Source of the DNA: DTFZ01 sp050260375
GTDB lineage: Bacteria; Bacillota; Clostridia; Christensenellales; SZUA-584
Reading direction: 5' to 3'
DNA: 61,248 nt
Assembly: GCA_050260375.1 (NCBI GenBank)
Contig: JBLNCA010000055.1
Location: forward strand, 1 to 61,248
Under the pieces are notes generated by a model that was given only the letters and a program-made list of their open reading frames with translations, made no database searches and had not been told where the DNA came from. Within the stretch, counting starts at the first letter, position 1. Each line of letters opens with the position of its first letter. This document shows positions 23,762-31,530 of this stretch, one piece after another. A program made the position numbers and the translations under genes.

Positions 23762-24391
23762 TTACTTTGTTCCGAACAGCCTGTCGCCTGCGTCGCCCAG
23801 CCCAGGCACTATATATCCGTGATCGTTTAAGCACTTATCTACCGCGCAGACGAATATGTCTACGTCCGGGTGGGCTTTCTGCACCGCGTCGACGCCCTCG
23901 GGCGCGGCGATGAGGCAGACTAGCTTTATGTTTTTCACGCCGCGGTCTTTTAGCAGCTGTATTGCCCCGTTGGCGCTGCCGCCCGTGGCGAGCATCGGGT
24001 CAACGATTATCAAATCGCGTTCCGTCGCGTCGGCCGGGAGCTTGCAATAGTATTCTACAGGCTTAAGCGTTTCCGGATCGCGGTAAAGCCCTATGTGGCC
24101 CACCTTCGCCGCCGGCACCAGGTTGAGCATGCCGTTTACCATGCCAAGCCCCGCGCGCAGTATAGGCACTATGCCTATCGTGCGGCCGGAAATCACTTTC
24201 GTCTTGGCCGTCGCTACGGGAGTTTCTATCTCGACCTCTTTAAGCGGCAGGTCGCGAGTCACCTCGTAGGCCATCAGCATCGCGAGCTCTTCCACTAGGT
24301 AGCGGAAATCGCGAACGCCCGTCTGTTTGTCCCTGATAAGCGATATCTTGTGCTGTATCAGAGGATGATCCAATATTACAAGCTTACCCAT
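23762..24391 (-). CDS. upp: Uracil phosphoribosyltransferase
   Basis: The 209-residue enzyme salvages uracil by converting it with PRPP to UMP. The PRPP-binding loop is VDPMLATGGSANGAI (about 128-142). Uracil-site features are PILRAGLGMV and the C-terminal GYIVPGLGDAGDR. Length is normal. It lies between rpiB (30 bp upstream) and the ATPase genes (13 bp downstream), so it belongs to the same transcript. Upp next to the F-type ATPase operon is a classic Firmicutes arrangement; here the neighbour is a V-type enzyme. Confidence 0.96.
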   Translation of the reverse strand: MGKLVILDHPLIQHKISLIRDKQTGVRDFRYLVEELAMLMAYEVTRDLPLKEVEIETPVATAKTKVISGRTIGIVPILRAGLGMVNGMLNLVPAAKVGHIGLYRDPETLKPVEYYCKLPADATERDLIIVDPMLATGGSANGAIQLLKDRGVKNIKLVCLIAAPEGVDAVQKAHPDVDIFVCAVDKCLNDHGYIVPGLGDAGDRLFGTK

Positions 24392-24421
24392 TTATAACCT
24401 CTTTTTTATAAAAAGAAACGC

Positions 24422-24865
24422 CTAACGTTCCTCAAGTTTCATCATCTTATCAATGCGGCGCTTGTGGCGTTCGTCCCCTGAAAATTCTGCGCCCAAAAAC
24501 GCGTCAACTATCTCAAGAGCAAGCCCCGGCCCGAGCACCCTTCCGCCCAGAGCCATAACGTTGGCGTCGTTGTGTTCCCTTGAGGCCTTGGCGGAAAACA
24601 CGTCGCCCAAAAGCGCGCAGCGTATTCCTTTTATCTTGTTGGCAGCTATCGATATGCCTATGCCCGTGCCGCAAACGAGTATGCCCAAATCAGCCTTCTT
24701 TGAAAGCACCGCGTCGCAAACGCGCTCGGCATAATCGGGGTAATCGCACGAACTGCACGAATTCGTACCAAAGTCAACAGCATCTATGTTTTTGTTCTTA
24801 AGGTGGTCGAGGATGACGTTTTTAAGTTCGAACCCGCCGTGGTCACTTCCGATAGCAATAATCAT
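24422..24865 (-). CDS. rpiB: Ribose-5-phosphate isomerase B
   Basis: The 147-residue RpiB interconverts ribose 5-phosphate and ribulose 5-phosphate. Motifs are IAIGSDHGGFELK at the N-terminus, the SCDYPDYAERV loop, the anion-hole/catalytic CGTGIGISIAANK and REHNDANVMALGGRV. The ATG at 24865 follows AGGAAGGA. A longer in-frame version from 24943 would start upstream of the predicted transcription start. It is the first gene of the rpiB-upp-ntp operon. Confidence 0.95.
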   Translation of the reverse strand: MIIAIGSDHGGFELKNVILDHLKNKNIDAVDFGTNSCSSCDYPDYAERVCDAVLSKKADLGILVCGTGIGISIAANKIKGIRCALLGDVFSAKASREHNDANVMALGGRVLGPGLALEIVDAFLGAEFSGDERHKRRIDKMMKLEER

Positions 24866-24938
24866 CTTAAGCTGTCCTTCCTCTAATAGTGTGCCAAAAA
24901 TAAGTCGGTATAATTCCAGCAAGCCTATCCAATAACAC

Positions 24939-24967
24939 AGCATATCAAAAAGCTAATAAAAAATCAA
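24939..24967 (-). promoter_or_regulatory. Promoter of the rpiB-upp-ntp operon
   Basis: On the minus strand TTGATT, 17 bp, TATGCT. The predicted start is near 24932, giving a leader of about 65 nt to rpiB. No other clear promoter was seen before the ATPase genes. Confidence 0.6.
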
Positions 24968-25057
24968 CCTGAATGCGGCGAATCGCTTTAATTACCATAA
25001 TTTACATAAAACTTTGAGCCGCGGCTCCGAAAAACAGCCCATAAAGCAAAACGCGGT

Positions 25058-25086
25058 TTGAATAAGCGCCTGCGTTGATGTATAAT
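25058..25086 (+). promoter_or_regulatory. Promoter of the amino-acid kinase gene
   Basis: TTGAAT, 17 bp, TATAAT, 35 bp upstream of the ATG at 25122, which has TTTGGAGAATG just before it. Confidence 0.8.
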
Positions 25087-25121
25087 AATCGAAACAATAT
25101 ACGATTAATTTTGGAGAATGT

Positions 25122-25943
25122 ATGGATAGCGTTTACGACATTGTTGTAAAAATAGGCTCGATGGCGCTCGTCCGCGATGACGGGGATATCGATTACAATA
25201 TATTTTCGCGCCTGGGCAATTCGCTTAGGCCCGGCATGCTGCTCGTAAGTTCGGGCGCTACCGAGATAGGGCGCATAGATTACACAAAGCGAAGCGGCGC
25301 CGAGCTTTCGGGCGATCTTGAGGATATAAAGACCGACTACGCCGCGCAGGGGCAGTCGATACTAATGCAGAACTACCGCCAGTTCATAAGCCCGAGCTAC
25401 TCGGTGCGCCAGGTGCTGGTAGAGCACAGCCACTTCAACGACCCGGAGAAAAGGGAGCATATACTCCGGCTGCTTATGCGCGCGCCCGCGCAGAACGCGA
25501 TACCTATTATAAACTACAACGACCCGGTATCGAGCGAAGAAAACCGCAAGATGGAGCTTAAAAAGATGGTGAGCGGCGGCAAGAAAGTCGTCGAATGCGT
25601 GGACAACGACGAGACGGCGGCGGTTATAGCGACTCTAGTACGCGCCAAATCGCTCGTAATACTCACGTCCGTAGATGGCATATACAGAAAGAAGGACGAC
25701 TCGTCCACGCTTATCCATGAGATATGCGGGAGCACCCCCGAAGAGCTGGACGCGGAAGCCGCCAAAGCTCTCGAGTACTGCCACGGCGCGTCGAGGGCGG
25801 GCGCCAACGGAGCGGGCGCAAAATTAAAGTATTCGCTGATGCCCGCTAAGGCTGGCACGCACGTGTATATATCCAGCGCGGCGAACCTCATTGAAGACAT
25901 ACTCTCCGGCAAGGCCGACTCGACGCACATATATTTAAGGTAA
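25122..25943 (+). CDS. Amino-acid kinase family protein, glutamate 5-kinase-like
   Basis: The 273-residue protein has the amino-acid kinase fold. Visible are the N-terminal VVKIGSMALV (phosphate-binding Lys), LLVSSGATEIGR as the second glycine loop, QNAIPIINYNDPV, VDNDETAAVIATLVRA (Asn-Asp-x-Thr substrate/nucleotide motif) and LVILTSVDGIYRK. The order and motifs are closest to glutamate 5-kinase (ProB), but there is no PUA domain and no proA next to it. It has its own promoter and is monocistronic. A different carboxylate or phosphate substrate is possible. Confidence 0.7.
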   Translation: MDSVYDIVVKIGSMALVRDDGDIDYNIFSRLGNSLRPGMLLVSSGATEIGRIDYTKRSGAELSGDLEDIKTDYAAQGQSILMQNYRQFISPSYSVRQVLVEHSHFNDPEKREHILRLLMRAPAQNAIPIINYNDPVSSEENRKMELKKMVSGGKKVVECVDNDETAAVIATLVRAKSLVILTSVDGIYRKKDDSSTLIHEICGSTPEELDAEAAKALEYCHGASRAGANGAGAKLKYSLMPAKAGTHVYISSAANLIEDILSGKADSTHIYLR

Positions 25944-25964
25944 CTTTCAGCGTTAAAGTGTATA

Positions 25965-25994
25965 TTGTTACAACGCCTGCTTAAGTGGTAGAAT
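25965..25994 (+). promoter_or_regulatory. Promoter giving a near-leaderless mRNA for the GT-C-like gene
   Basis: TTGTTA, 18 bp, TAGAAT with a TGG extended -10. The expected start falls 1-3 nt before the ATG at 26003, and no Shine-Dalgarno site exists. Confidence 0.5.
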
Positions 25995-26002
25995 AACCGT
26001 AT

Positions 26003-27199
26003 ATGGACGAAAGGCAGCGGTTTTCCGACCACTTTTTTATTGCGGCGGCTATCGTCGTCGCGTCATACATAATAATATACGGCGTCATAGGGCAGGGGCC
26101 GCTTTCCCACTGCGTATACGATTCGTATACACGGCAGGCCGAGGCGTGGTGGCAGGGCAGGTTAAGCTTGCCCGAAAACGTGACGTGGCTCGAACTGGCG
26201 ACGTACAGGGGAGAGTATTATGTAAGCTTTCCGCCGTTCCCCAGCGTAATACAGTTTTTGCTTTACCCTGTTTTCGGCATCAACACGCCCGACAACCTTG
26301 TAAACTCGCTGTTTGGCTTTTTTAGCTTCGTGCTTGTCTACCGGTTCCTTTACAGGCGCGGCTACGGCGGCTTAACGGCAAGCGTTTTTGCGCTGCTGAT
26401 GACGCTCGGCGCCAACCTCTTTTACATATCCGCGACGGGATGGGTGTGGTTTTCCGCGCAGACGCAGGCGTTTTTCTTCTCGGTGCTAGCCGTATACCTT
26501 ATTTACAGCGAAAAAAGAGTTGCGTGGTACTTTTCGTTCCTTTCGCTGGGCATAGCTTTTGCGTGCAGGCCGTTCCAGCTAGTATACGCGCCGCTGATGG
26601 TATACCTGCTTTATTATAACCTCGGCAACGAAAGGGGGGTTATACGCACGCTGCTTGGCTGCGTAAAATACACGCTGCCGTTTTTGTTTGTGGGCGGGCT
26701 CGTGGCGGCGTATAACTACGCGCGCTTCGGCGACATATTCGAGTTCGGGCACAACTACCTGCCCGAGTTTTTAGAGTCCGAGCAGTTTTCGTTCTCGTAC
26801 GTTCCAGGCAATTTCATGGAGATATTAAAGCTTCCCGGCTCGGAAGAGCTTTTCTGGCCAAGGTTTAACGGCACGCTGTTTTTCCTTGTAAACCCGGTTT
26901 TCGTCGCGCTGGCAATAAGCCTTTTCCGCAGGTTCGGAGAAACGGAATCGGTATATTTTCTTTGCTTTATAGTACACTTTGTATTGCTGCTTACGCACAG
27001 GACGATGGGCGGGTGGCAGTTCGGCTGCCGCTACCTCGTGGATTTGATACCATTCATGCTAGTCGTTTTCGAAGGCGACGACGCTTACAAGAAGAGCTCC
27101 GCTGGCCGCGAGGCGGTGCTGCCCATTTCTTTGGCAGCGGCCGGCATAGCGATAAACATCTGGGGCGCGGTGTGGTATTACACCCAGCCGATGGTTTAA
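26003..27199 (+). CDS. Polytopic membrane protein, GT-C glycosyltransferase-like
   Basis: A 398-residue protein with about ten membrane helices. The first extracytoplasmic loop begins SYTRQAEAWWQGRLSLPE, with an acidic/polar pattern like the catalytic loop of GT-C (PMT/GT39-like) glycosyltransferases, which use lipid-linked sugars; an RPFQLVYAPL segment and a late GWQFGCRYLVDLIPF also fit. I cannot name the substrate. The stop codon abuts the tandem hairpin array directly. Confidence 0.6.
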   Translation: MDERQRFSDHFFIAAAIVVASYIIIYGVIGQGPLSHCVYDSYTRQAEAWWQGRLSLPENVTWLELATYRGEYYVSFPPFPSVIQFLLYPVFGINTPDNLVNSLFGFFSFVLVYRFLYRRGYGGLTASVFALLMTLGANLFYISATGWVWFSAQTQAFFFSVLAVYLIYSEKRVAWYFSFLSLGIAFACRPFQLVYAPLMVYLLYYNLGNERGVIRTLLGCVKYTLPFLFVGGLVAAYNYARFGDIFEFGHNYLPEFLESEQFSFSYVPGNFMEILKLPGSEELFWPRFNGTLFFLVNPVFVALAISLFRRFGETESVYFLCFIVHFVLLLTHRTMGGWQFGCRYLVDLIPFMLVVFEGDDAYKKSSAGREAVLPISLAAAGIAINIWGAVWYYTQPMV

Positions 27200-27481
27200 C
27201 CGGGGTCCCCAAAAGCTGTCAAGCTTTTGAGGAAAAAACCGGGGTCCCCGAAAAGCCAAAAGGCTTTTTGGGGTTAGAATCCGGGGTCTCCGGAAGCTTT
27301 TGGCTTTTGAGGAAAAAACCGGGGCCCCTGAAAAGCCAAAAGGCTTTTTGGGGTTAGAATCCGGGGTCCCCGAAAGCCGTCAGGCTTTTGGGGTGGAAAC
27401 CGGGGTCCCCGAAAAGCCAAAAGGCTTTTTGGGGTTGGAATCCGGGGTCCCCGAAAGCTGTCAAGCTTTTGGGGTAAAAAA
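27200..27481 (+). repeat. Tandem array of seven ~40-bp hairpin units before recF
   Basis: Two unit types alternate B-A-B-A-B-A-B. Type A (42 bp; 27239, 27319, 27400) has CCCCGAAAAGCC-AAAA-GGCTTTTTGGGG arms and ends TTAGAAT or TTGGAAT. Type B (38-40 bp; 27200, 27281, 27361, 27442) has CCCCGAAAGCT-GTCA-AGCTTTTGGGG-like arms. Every unit opens with CCGGGG(T/C)CCCC. Changes in the stems are partly compensatory. The array fills the whole gap between a stop codon and the recF ribosome site. Confidence 0.95.
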
Positions 27482-27492
27482 GGACGGTTTAT

Positions 27493-28563
27493 ATGTATCT
27501 TAGCAGCCTTGTATTGAAGAACTACAGAAGCTACGAAACGCTGAGCGTATCGTTTACGGGCGGCGTCAACATACTGCAGGGGAAAAACGCGGCGGGCAAG
27601 ACGAACGTGCTCGAAGCTATCGGTTTTTTAAGCTACGGCAAATCGTTCCGCACGCAGAAGGATTTTGAGTGCATACGCGAGGGGCAGCAGAGCGCTTATA
27701 TAAAGGGAGCGGTTAAAAAGGCGCAGGGCGAGCTTAATATCGAGGCGCTGCTGTCGGTGGAAGACAAGAAGAGCCTTAAGGTAAACGGCGAGCCCGTTAA
27801 AAGGATGGGCGAGCTGTTCGGCAACTTCATAGCCGTTGTGTTCTCGCCCGAGGATATAAAGGTATTGAAAGAATCTCCGTCGCTGCGGCGCAGGTTTATA
27901 GACATGGAGATATCCAAGATGCGCCCCTCCTACTTTTACGAGCTGCAGGAATACCAAAAAGCGCTGACGCAGAAGAACGCGCTTTTAAAATCGAAGATTA
28001 AGGAAAATCAGCTTCATAAGCTTGTATCCATATATAACGAACAGCTGGCGGGCCACGGAGAAAAGATAATACGTCTGCGCCAGGAATTTTTACAAAGGGT
28101 GGGGGCGTTATGCCGCGACGTGCACTCCAGCCTTTCGGGAGGCGAAGCGCTTGGGCTGAAATACAAGTCGAGCGTGCCGCCCGAAGGAGACATAAAAAGC
28201 GCGCTTTACGAGCGCATGGACAAGTCTTTGTCTTCCGAAATAGAGCAGGGCTTTTCACTTTACGGCCCGCACAGGGAGGACATAGCTGTATTCATTAATG
28301 GCAACGAGATAAAGGCGTATTCGTCGCAGGGGCAGATAAGGACGGCGATGCTGTCGTTAAAGCTAGCGACACTTAATATAGCCAACGAAGATTTTAACGA
28401 GAGCGCCGTGCTGCTGCTCGACGACGTGTTCTCCGAGCTCGACGAAACGCGGCAGTGCGCGCTGCTCGAGCGCATAAACGGGCAATGCTTCATTACTACC
28501 GCGACGCCGGTAAGGAAGAACATAGGCAGGGTTTATACCGTAGCGAACGGAACGGTGATTTAA
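27493..28563 (+). CDS. recF: DNA replication/repair protein RecF
   Basis: The 356-residue SMC-like ATPase has Walker A GKNAAGKTNVLEAI (about 31-44), signature YSSQGQIR (about 274-281), Walker B VLLLDDVFSELD (about 306-317) and family start LVLKNYRSYETL. It helps load RecA at gaps with RecO and RecR. The usual neighbours (dnaA, dnaN, remB, gyrB, gyrA) are not adjacent; remB-gyrB-gyrA lie about 24 kb away on the other strand. The ribosome site (AAAGGAC) is weak and overlaps the end of the hairpin array. Confidence 0.95.
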   Translation: MYLSSLVLKNYRSYETLSVSFTGGVNILQGKNAAGKTNVLEAIGFLSYGKSFRTQKDFECIREGQQSAYIKGAVKKAQGELNIEALLSVEDKKSLKVNGEPVKRMGELFGNFIAVVFSPEDIKVLKESPSLRRRFIDMEISKMRPSYFYELQEYQKALTQKNALLKSKIKENQLHKLVSIYNEQLAGHGEKIIRLRQEFLQRVGALCRDVHSSLSGGEALGLKYKSSVPPEGDIKSALYERMDKSLSSEIEQGFSLYGPHREDIAVFINGNEIKAYSSQGQIRTAMLSLKLATLNIANEDFNESAVLLLDDVFSELDETRQCALLERINGQCFITTATPVRKNIGRVYTVANGTVI

Positions 28564-28740
28564 TGCGGCAGATAAGGCGGCTGTCCGTCAGCCCGAAATG
28601 CCGCAAAAAAGCTTATTAAAAACAACCCCGTAAATACGGTATTAAATTTAAATATCCGGAGCCGCAAATCAGCCGTTCATATTTATTTGCTATTTTTTCA
28701 ATAAACGCTACTATATATGTTTCATAATCATATACGTTTG

Positions 28741-28749
28741 TGCTATAAT
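28741..28749 (+). promoter_or_regulatory. Extended -10 promoter of the DUF1934 gene
   Basis: TGC-TATAAT, identical to the rqcP element, 28 bp before the ATG. The -35 region (TTTCAT at 17 bp) is poor. Confidence 0.55.
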
Positions 28750-28777
28750 GCAGAAGAGCATTTTGGAGGGTACTGAT

Positions 28778-29203
28778 ATGCAGAAAGTTCTGCTGACAAT
28801 TAAAGGCTCGCAGGCTGAAGACCCATGCAGCATCGTCGAGTTTGTCACGGAAGGCAGGCTGTATAAGGAATCCGACGGCTACCTCATAGAATACGACGAA
28901 AGCGAACTGACCGGAAGAAACGGCGTGACAACAAAGATACTGCTGGAAAACGGCAGCGTAACGATGATGAGAGACGGCGAAACGGACTCGCAGATGGTGT
29001 TCTCAAAGAACGGCGTTTTTCAGAGCAGCGTATCTACGCCGGGCGGCATTATTAATATGAACATACTGGCTACAAACCTTAAAAGCGATCTCAATGACAG
29101 CCGCGGCAGCGTGGATCTTGAATACGAACTTAAGCTGGGGGACGCCTGCAGCGTGGGCAAGCTCAATTTATCGTTTAAAAGTTTGGGAGACTGGATAAAT
29201 TAG
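28778..29203 (+). CDS. DUF1934 (YwiB-like) beta-barrel protein
   Basis: The 141-residue protein belongs to DUF1934, small lipocalin-like beta-barrels such as B. subtilis YwiB. Family features are the start VLLTIKGSQ, YLIEYDESELTG, SVTMMRDGETDSQMVFSKNG and a C-terminal DLEYELKLGDACSVGKLNLS. The molecular role is unknown. The ATG at 28778 follows GGAGGG; the upstream in-frame ATG at 28748 overlaps the -10 element and is rejected. DUF1934 genes often precede argS or pyrG in Firmicutes; pyrG lies two genes downstream here. Confidence 0.85.
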   Translation: MQKVLLTIKGSQAEDPCSIVEFVTEGRLYKESDGYLIEYDESELTGRNGVTTKILLENGSVTMMRDGETDSQMVFSKNGVFQSSVSTPGGIINMNILATNLKSDLNDSRGSVDLEYELKLGDACSVGKLNLSFKSLGDWIN

Positions 29204-29224
29204 AATACGAATCGAGGTGAACAC

Positions 29225-29872
29225 ATGGTTATCAAATGGCTGGGGCATGCCTGTTTTAAAGTAACTCTTGGCGACGGCAGGAGGATACTTTTTGACCCTT
29301 ACGATGAAGAAACGGGGTACGGGCAGCTCGATGTTGAAACGGATTTTGCAGTCATAAGCCACCCCCACCACGATCATGCGGATTTGAGCGGCGTAAAGGG
29401 GAATTATACTATTGTAAATACGCCGGGATTGCATACTTTTGACGACCTTACGATAGAAGGCATATCTACGTGGCATGACAAAAGCGAAGGCAAAGAGCGG
29501 GGTGCAAACCTCGTTTTTGTAATGAGAACAAAATCATTGACGCTGTGCCACATGGGCGACTTGGGCTGCGTGCCTTCAGACTCCGTATTTGAAAAGCTTG
29601 GTGACATAGACGTGCTTATGATACCCGTTGGCGGCGTATATACGATAGGCGCAAGCGAGGCGCTTACGATATGCGAAAGAATATCGCCCAATATCATAAT
29701 ACCGATGCACTATAAAACGTCCGTCTGCACGATAGACATAGAACCCTTGGTATATTTTCTCGATGCGGCGGGCAGGGAATACGACGTGTCGCGCCTTGGA
29801 AAAAACACGTTTGAAATAGACAAGGGCTCGCTTAAAAAGCGCACGCGCATCGTCGTTATGGAATATATGTAA
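29225..29872 (+). CDS. Metallo-beta-lactamase-fold hydrolase (UPF0173/UlaG-like)
   Basis: The 215-residue cytoplasmic MBL-fold protein begins IKWLGHACFKV, the typical start of this branch, and has the dinuclear metal motif SHPHHDHAD (about 48-56), CHMGDLGCVPS (Asp ligand) and IIPMHYKT (His ligand). The active site is intact. The family includes UPF0173 and L-ascorbate-6-phosphate lactonase-like proteins; the substrate is not known. GAGGTGA precedes the start. It lies 21 bp after DUF1934 and 21 bp before pyrG, suggesting one transcript. Confidence 0.88.
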   Translation: MVIKWLGHACFKVTLGDGRRILFDPYDEETGYGQLDVETDFAVISHPHHDHADLSGVKGNYTIVNTPGLHTFDDLTIEGISTWHDKSEGKERGANLVFVMRTKSLTLCHMGDLGCVPSDSVFEKLGDIDVLMIPVGGVYTIGASEALTICERISPNIIIPMHYKTSVCTIDIEPLVYFLDAAGREYDVSRLGKNTFEIDKGSLKKRTRIVVMEYM

Positions 29873-29893
29873 TTTTTATTTTGGAGGGGTTTA

Positions 29894-31507
29894 ATGGCAA
29901 CCAAATTCATATTCGTAACCGGAGGGGTAGTATCATCGCTCGGAAAAGGCATCACCGCGGCGTCGCTGGGGCTTCTTTTAAAAAGCCGGGGCCTTAAGGT
30001 CTCGCTCCAGAAATGCGACCCGTACATCAACGTGGACCCCGGTACGATGAGCCCGTTCCAGCACGGCGAGGTGTTCGTGACGGACGACGGCGCGGAAACT
30101 GACTTGGACATAGGGCACTACGAGCGTTTTACCGACGAAAACTCGTTTGCCGACTCTAACGTCACTACGGGCAAGGTATATTGGAAGGTGATCAGCAAAG
30201 AAAGAAGGGGCGATTACCTGGGCGGCACGGTGCAGGTGATACCCCATATAATAGACGAGATAAAGGAAAGGATATACAGCGTCGCCAGCAAGAACAAGCC
30301 CGACGTGGTTATAACCGAAATAGGCGGCACGGTGGGCGATATTGAGTCTCTGCCGTTCCTTGAGACGATAAGGCAGATAAAATGGGAAGTCGGCGAAGAA
30401 AACTGCATGTACATACACGTTACGCTGATGCCGTATCTTAAGATGGTGGGCGAACTGAAGACTAAGCCCACGCAGCACAGCGTCAAGGAGCTGCGGACAA
30501 TAGGTATCGAGCCGGATATAATAGTGTGCCGCACCGAGCAGGAGCTGACAAGCGACATAAAGCGCAAAATAGCGCTTTTCTGCAACGTAAGCCCCACGCA
30601 CGTAGTGCAGAACCTCGACGCCTCTTCGCTTTACGAAGTGCCTTTAATGCTGCGCAGCGAGAATCTCGACACGCTCGTATGCGAGCGGCTCGGGCTGCCC
30701 GACACTCCCGCCGATTTGGCGCAGTGGGAAAAGATTGTACATATACAGAAGAACCTTAAAGACAAAGTTAAGATAGCGATAGTAGGCAAATATATTGACC
30801 TTCACGACGCGTACTTAAGCATAGCCGAATCTTTAACGCACGCAGGGATAGCCAACAACGTGCTCGTCGAGATATTGTGGATAAACGCCGTGGAGCTCGA
30901 GGAAACGGATGACGTGGCGTCCCTGCTTAAGGACGCGGACGGAATAATAGTGCCGGGCGGCTTCGGGGAGCGCGGCATAGAGGGCAAGATAAAAGCGATA
31001 CAATACTGCCGCGAAAACGGCGTGCCTTTTTTTGGCATATGCCTTGGCATGCAGCTCGCTGTAGTAGAGTTCGCGCGCAACGTTCTGGGCCACCGCGAGG
31101 CGAATTCCACCGAGCATTGCTCGGATACGCCGTATCCGTTTATCGACCTGATGCCCGAGCAGAAAAACGTCACGGACATGGGCGGCACAATGCGGCTTGG
31201 AAGCTACAGGTGCGTGCTGACGAAAGGAACGCACGCATACGCGGCGTATAAGCAGGAAGAGATAAGCGAGCGCCACCGCCATAGATACGAGTTCAACAAC
31301 ATTTACTTGGAAGAGGTGACAAAGAACGGCATGCGCGTCGCGGGCATAAACCCCGAGCACGGCCTTGTTGAGATTATGGAGCTTGAAGGCCACCCGTGGT
31401 TCGTGGGCGTGCAGTTCCATCCCGAGTTCAAGTCGCGCCCGATACGCTCGCATCCGCTGTTCAGGGAGCTCGTGGCCGCGGCAAAAAAATGCAACGAGAA
31501 GAAATAA
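29894..31507 (+). CDS. pyrG: CTP synthase
   Basis: The 537-residue CTP synthase has an N-terminal amidoligase domain starting KFIFVTGGVVSSLGKGITAA with the P-loop and EIGGTVGDIESLPF, and a C-terminal glutaminase domain with the nucleophile in FFGICLGMQLA and VGVQFHPEF (His, Glu). It converts UTP plus glutamine to CTP. GGAGGGG precedes the ATG. No clear start-site G-run for reiterative control, as known for B. subtilis pyrG, was found because the promoter seems to lie further upstream. Confidence 0.97.
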   Translation: MATKFIFVTGGVVSSLGKGITAASLGLLLKSRGLKVSLQKCDPYINVDPGTMSPFQHGEVFVTDDGAETDLDIGHYERFTDENSFADSNVTTGKVYWKVISKERRGDYLGGTVQVIPHIIDEIKERIYSVASKNKPDVVITEIGGTVGDIESLPFLETIRQIKWEVGEENCMYIHVTLMPYLKMVGELKTKPTQHSVKELRTIGIEPDIIVCRTEQELTSDIKRKIALFCNVSPTHVVQNLDASSLYEVPLMLRSENLDTLVCERLGLPDTPADLAQWEKIVHIQKNLKDKVKIAIVGKYIDLHDAYLSIAESLTHAGIANNVLVEILWINAVELEETDDVASLLKDADGIIVPGGFGERGIEGKIKAIQYCRENGVPFFGICLGMQLAVVEFARNVLGHREANSTEHCSDTPYPFIDLMPEQKNVTDMGGTMRLGSYRCVLTKGTHAYAAYKQEEISERHRHRYEFNNIYLEEVTKNGMRVAGINPEHGLVEIMELEGHPWFVGVQFHPEFKSRPIRSHPLFRELVAAAKKCNEKK

Positions 31508-31530
31508 TACGCTAAAGGACTTTTTATTCG

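Noticed and set aside
27200..27481. CRISPR array
   Set aside because: Units are directly contiguous, two alternating types, with no unique spacers and no cas genes nearby.
27300..27503. ORF through the tandem hairpin array (repeating GVPEKPKGFLGLES)
   Set aside because: The repeat happens to be open in this frame. It has no ribosome site and its end overlaps recF; the structure in the DNA is palindromic rather than codon-based.
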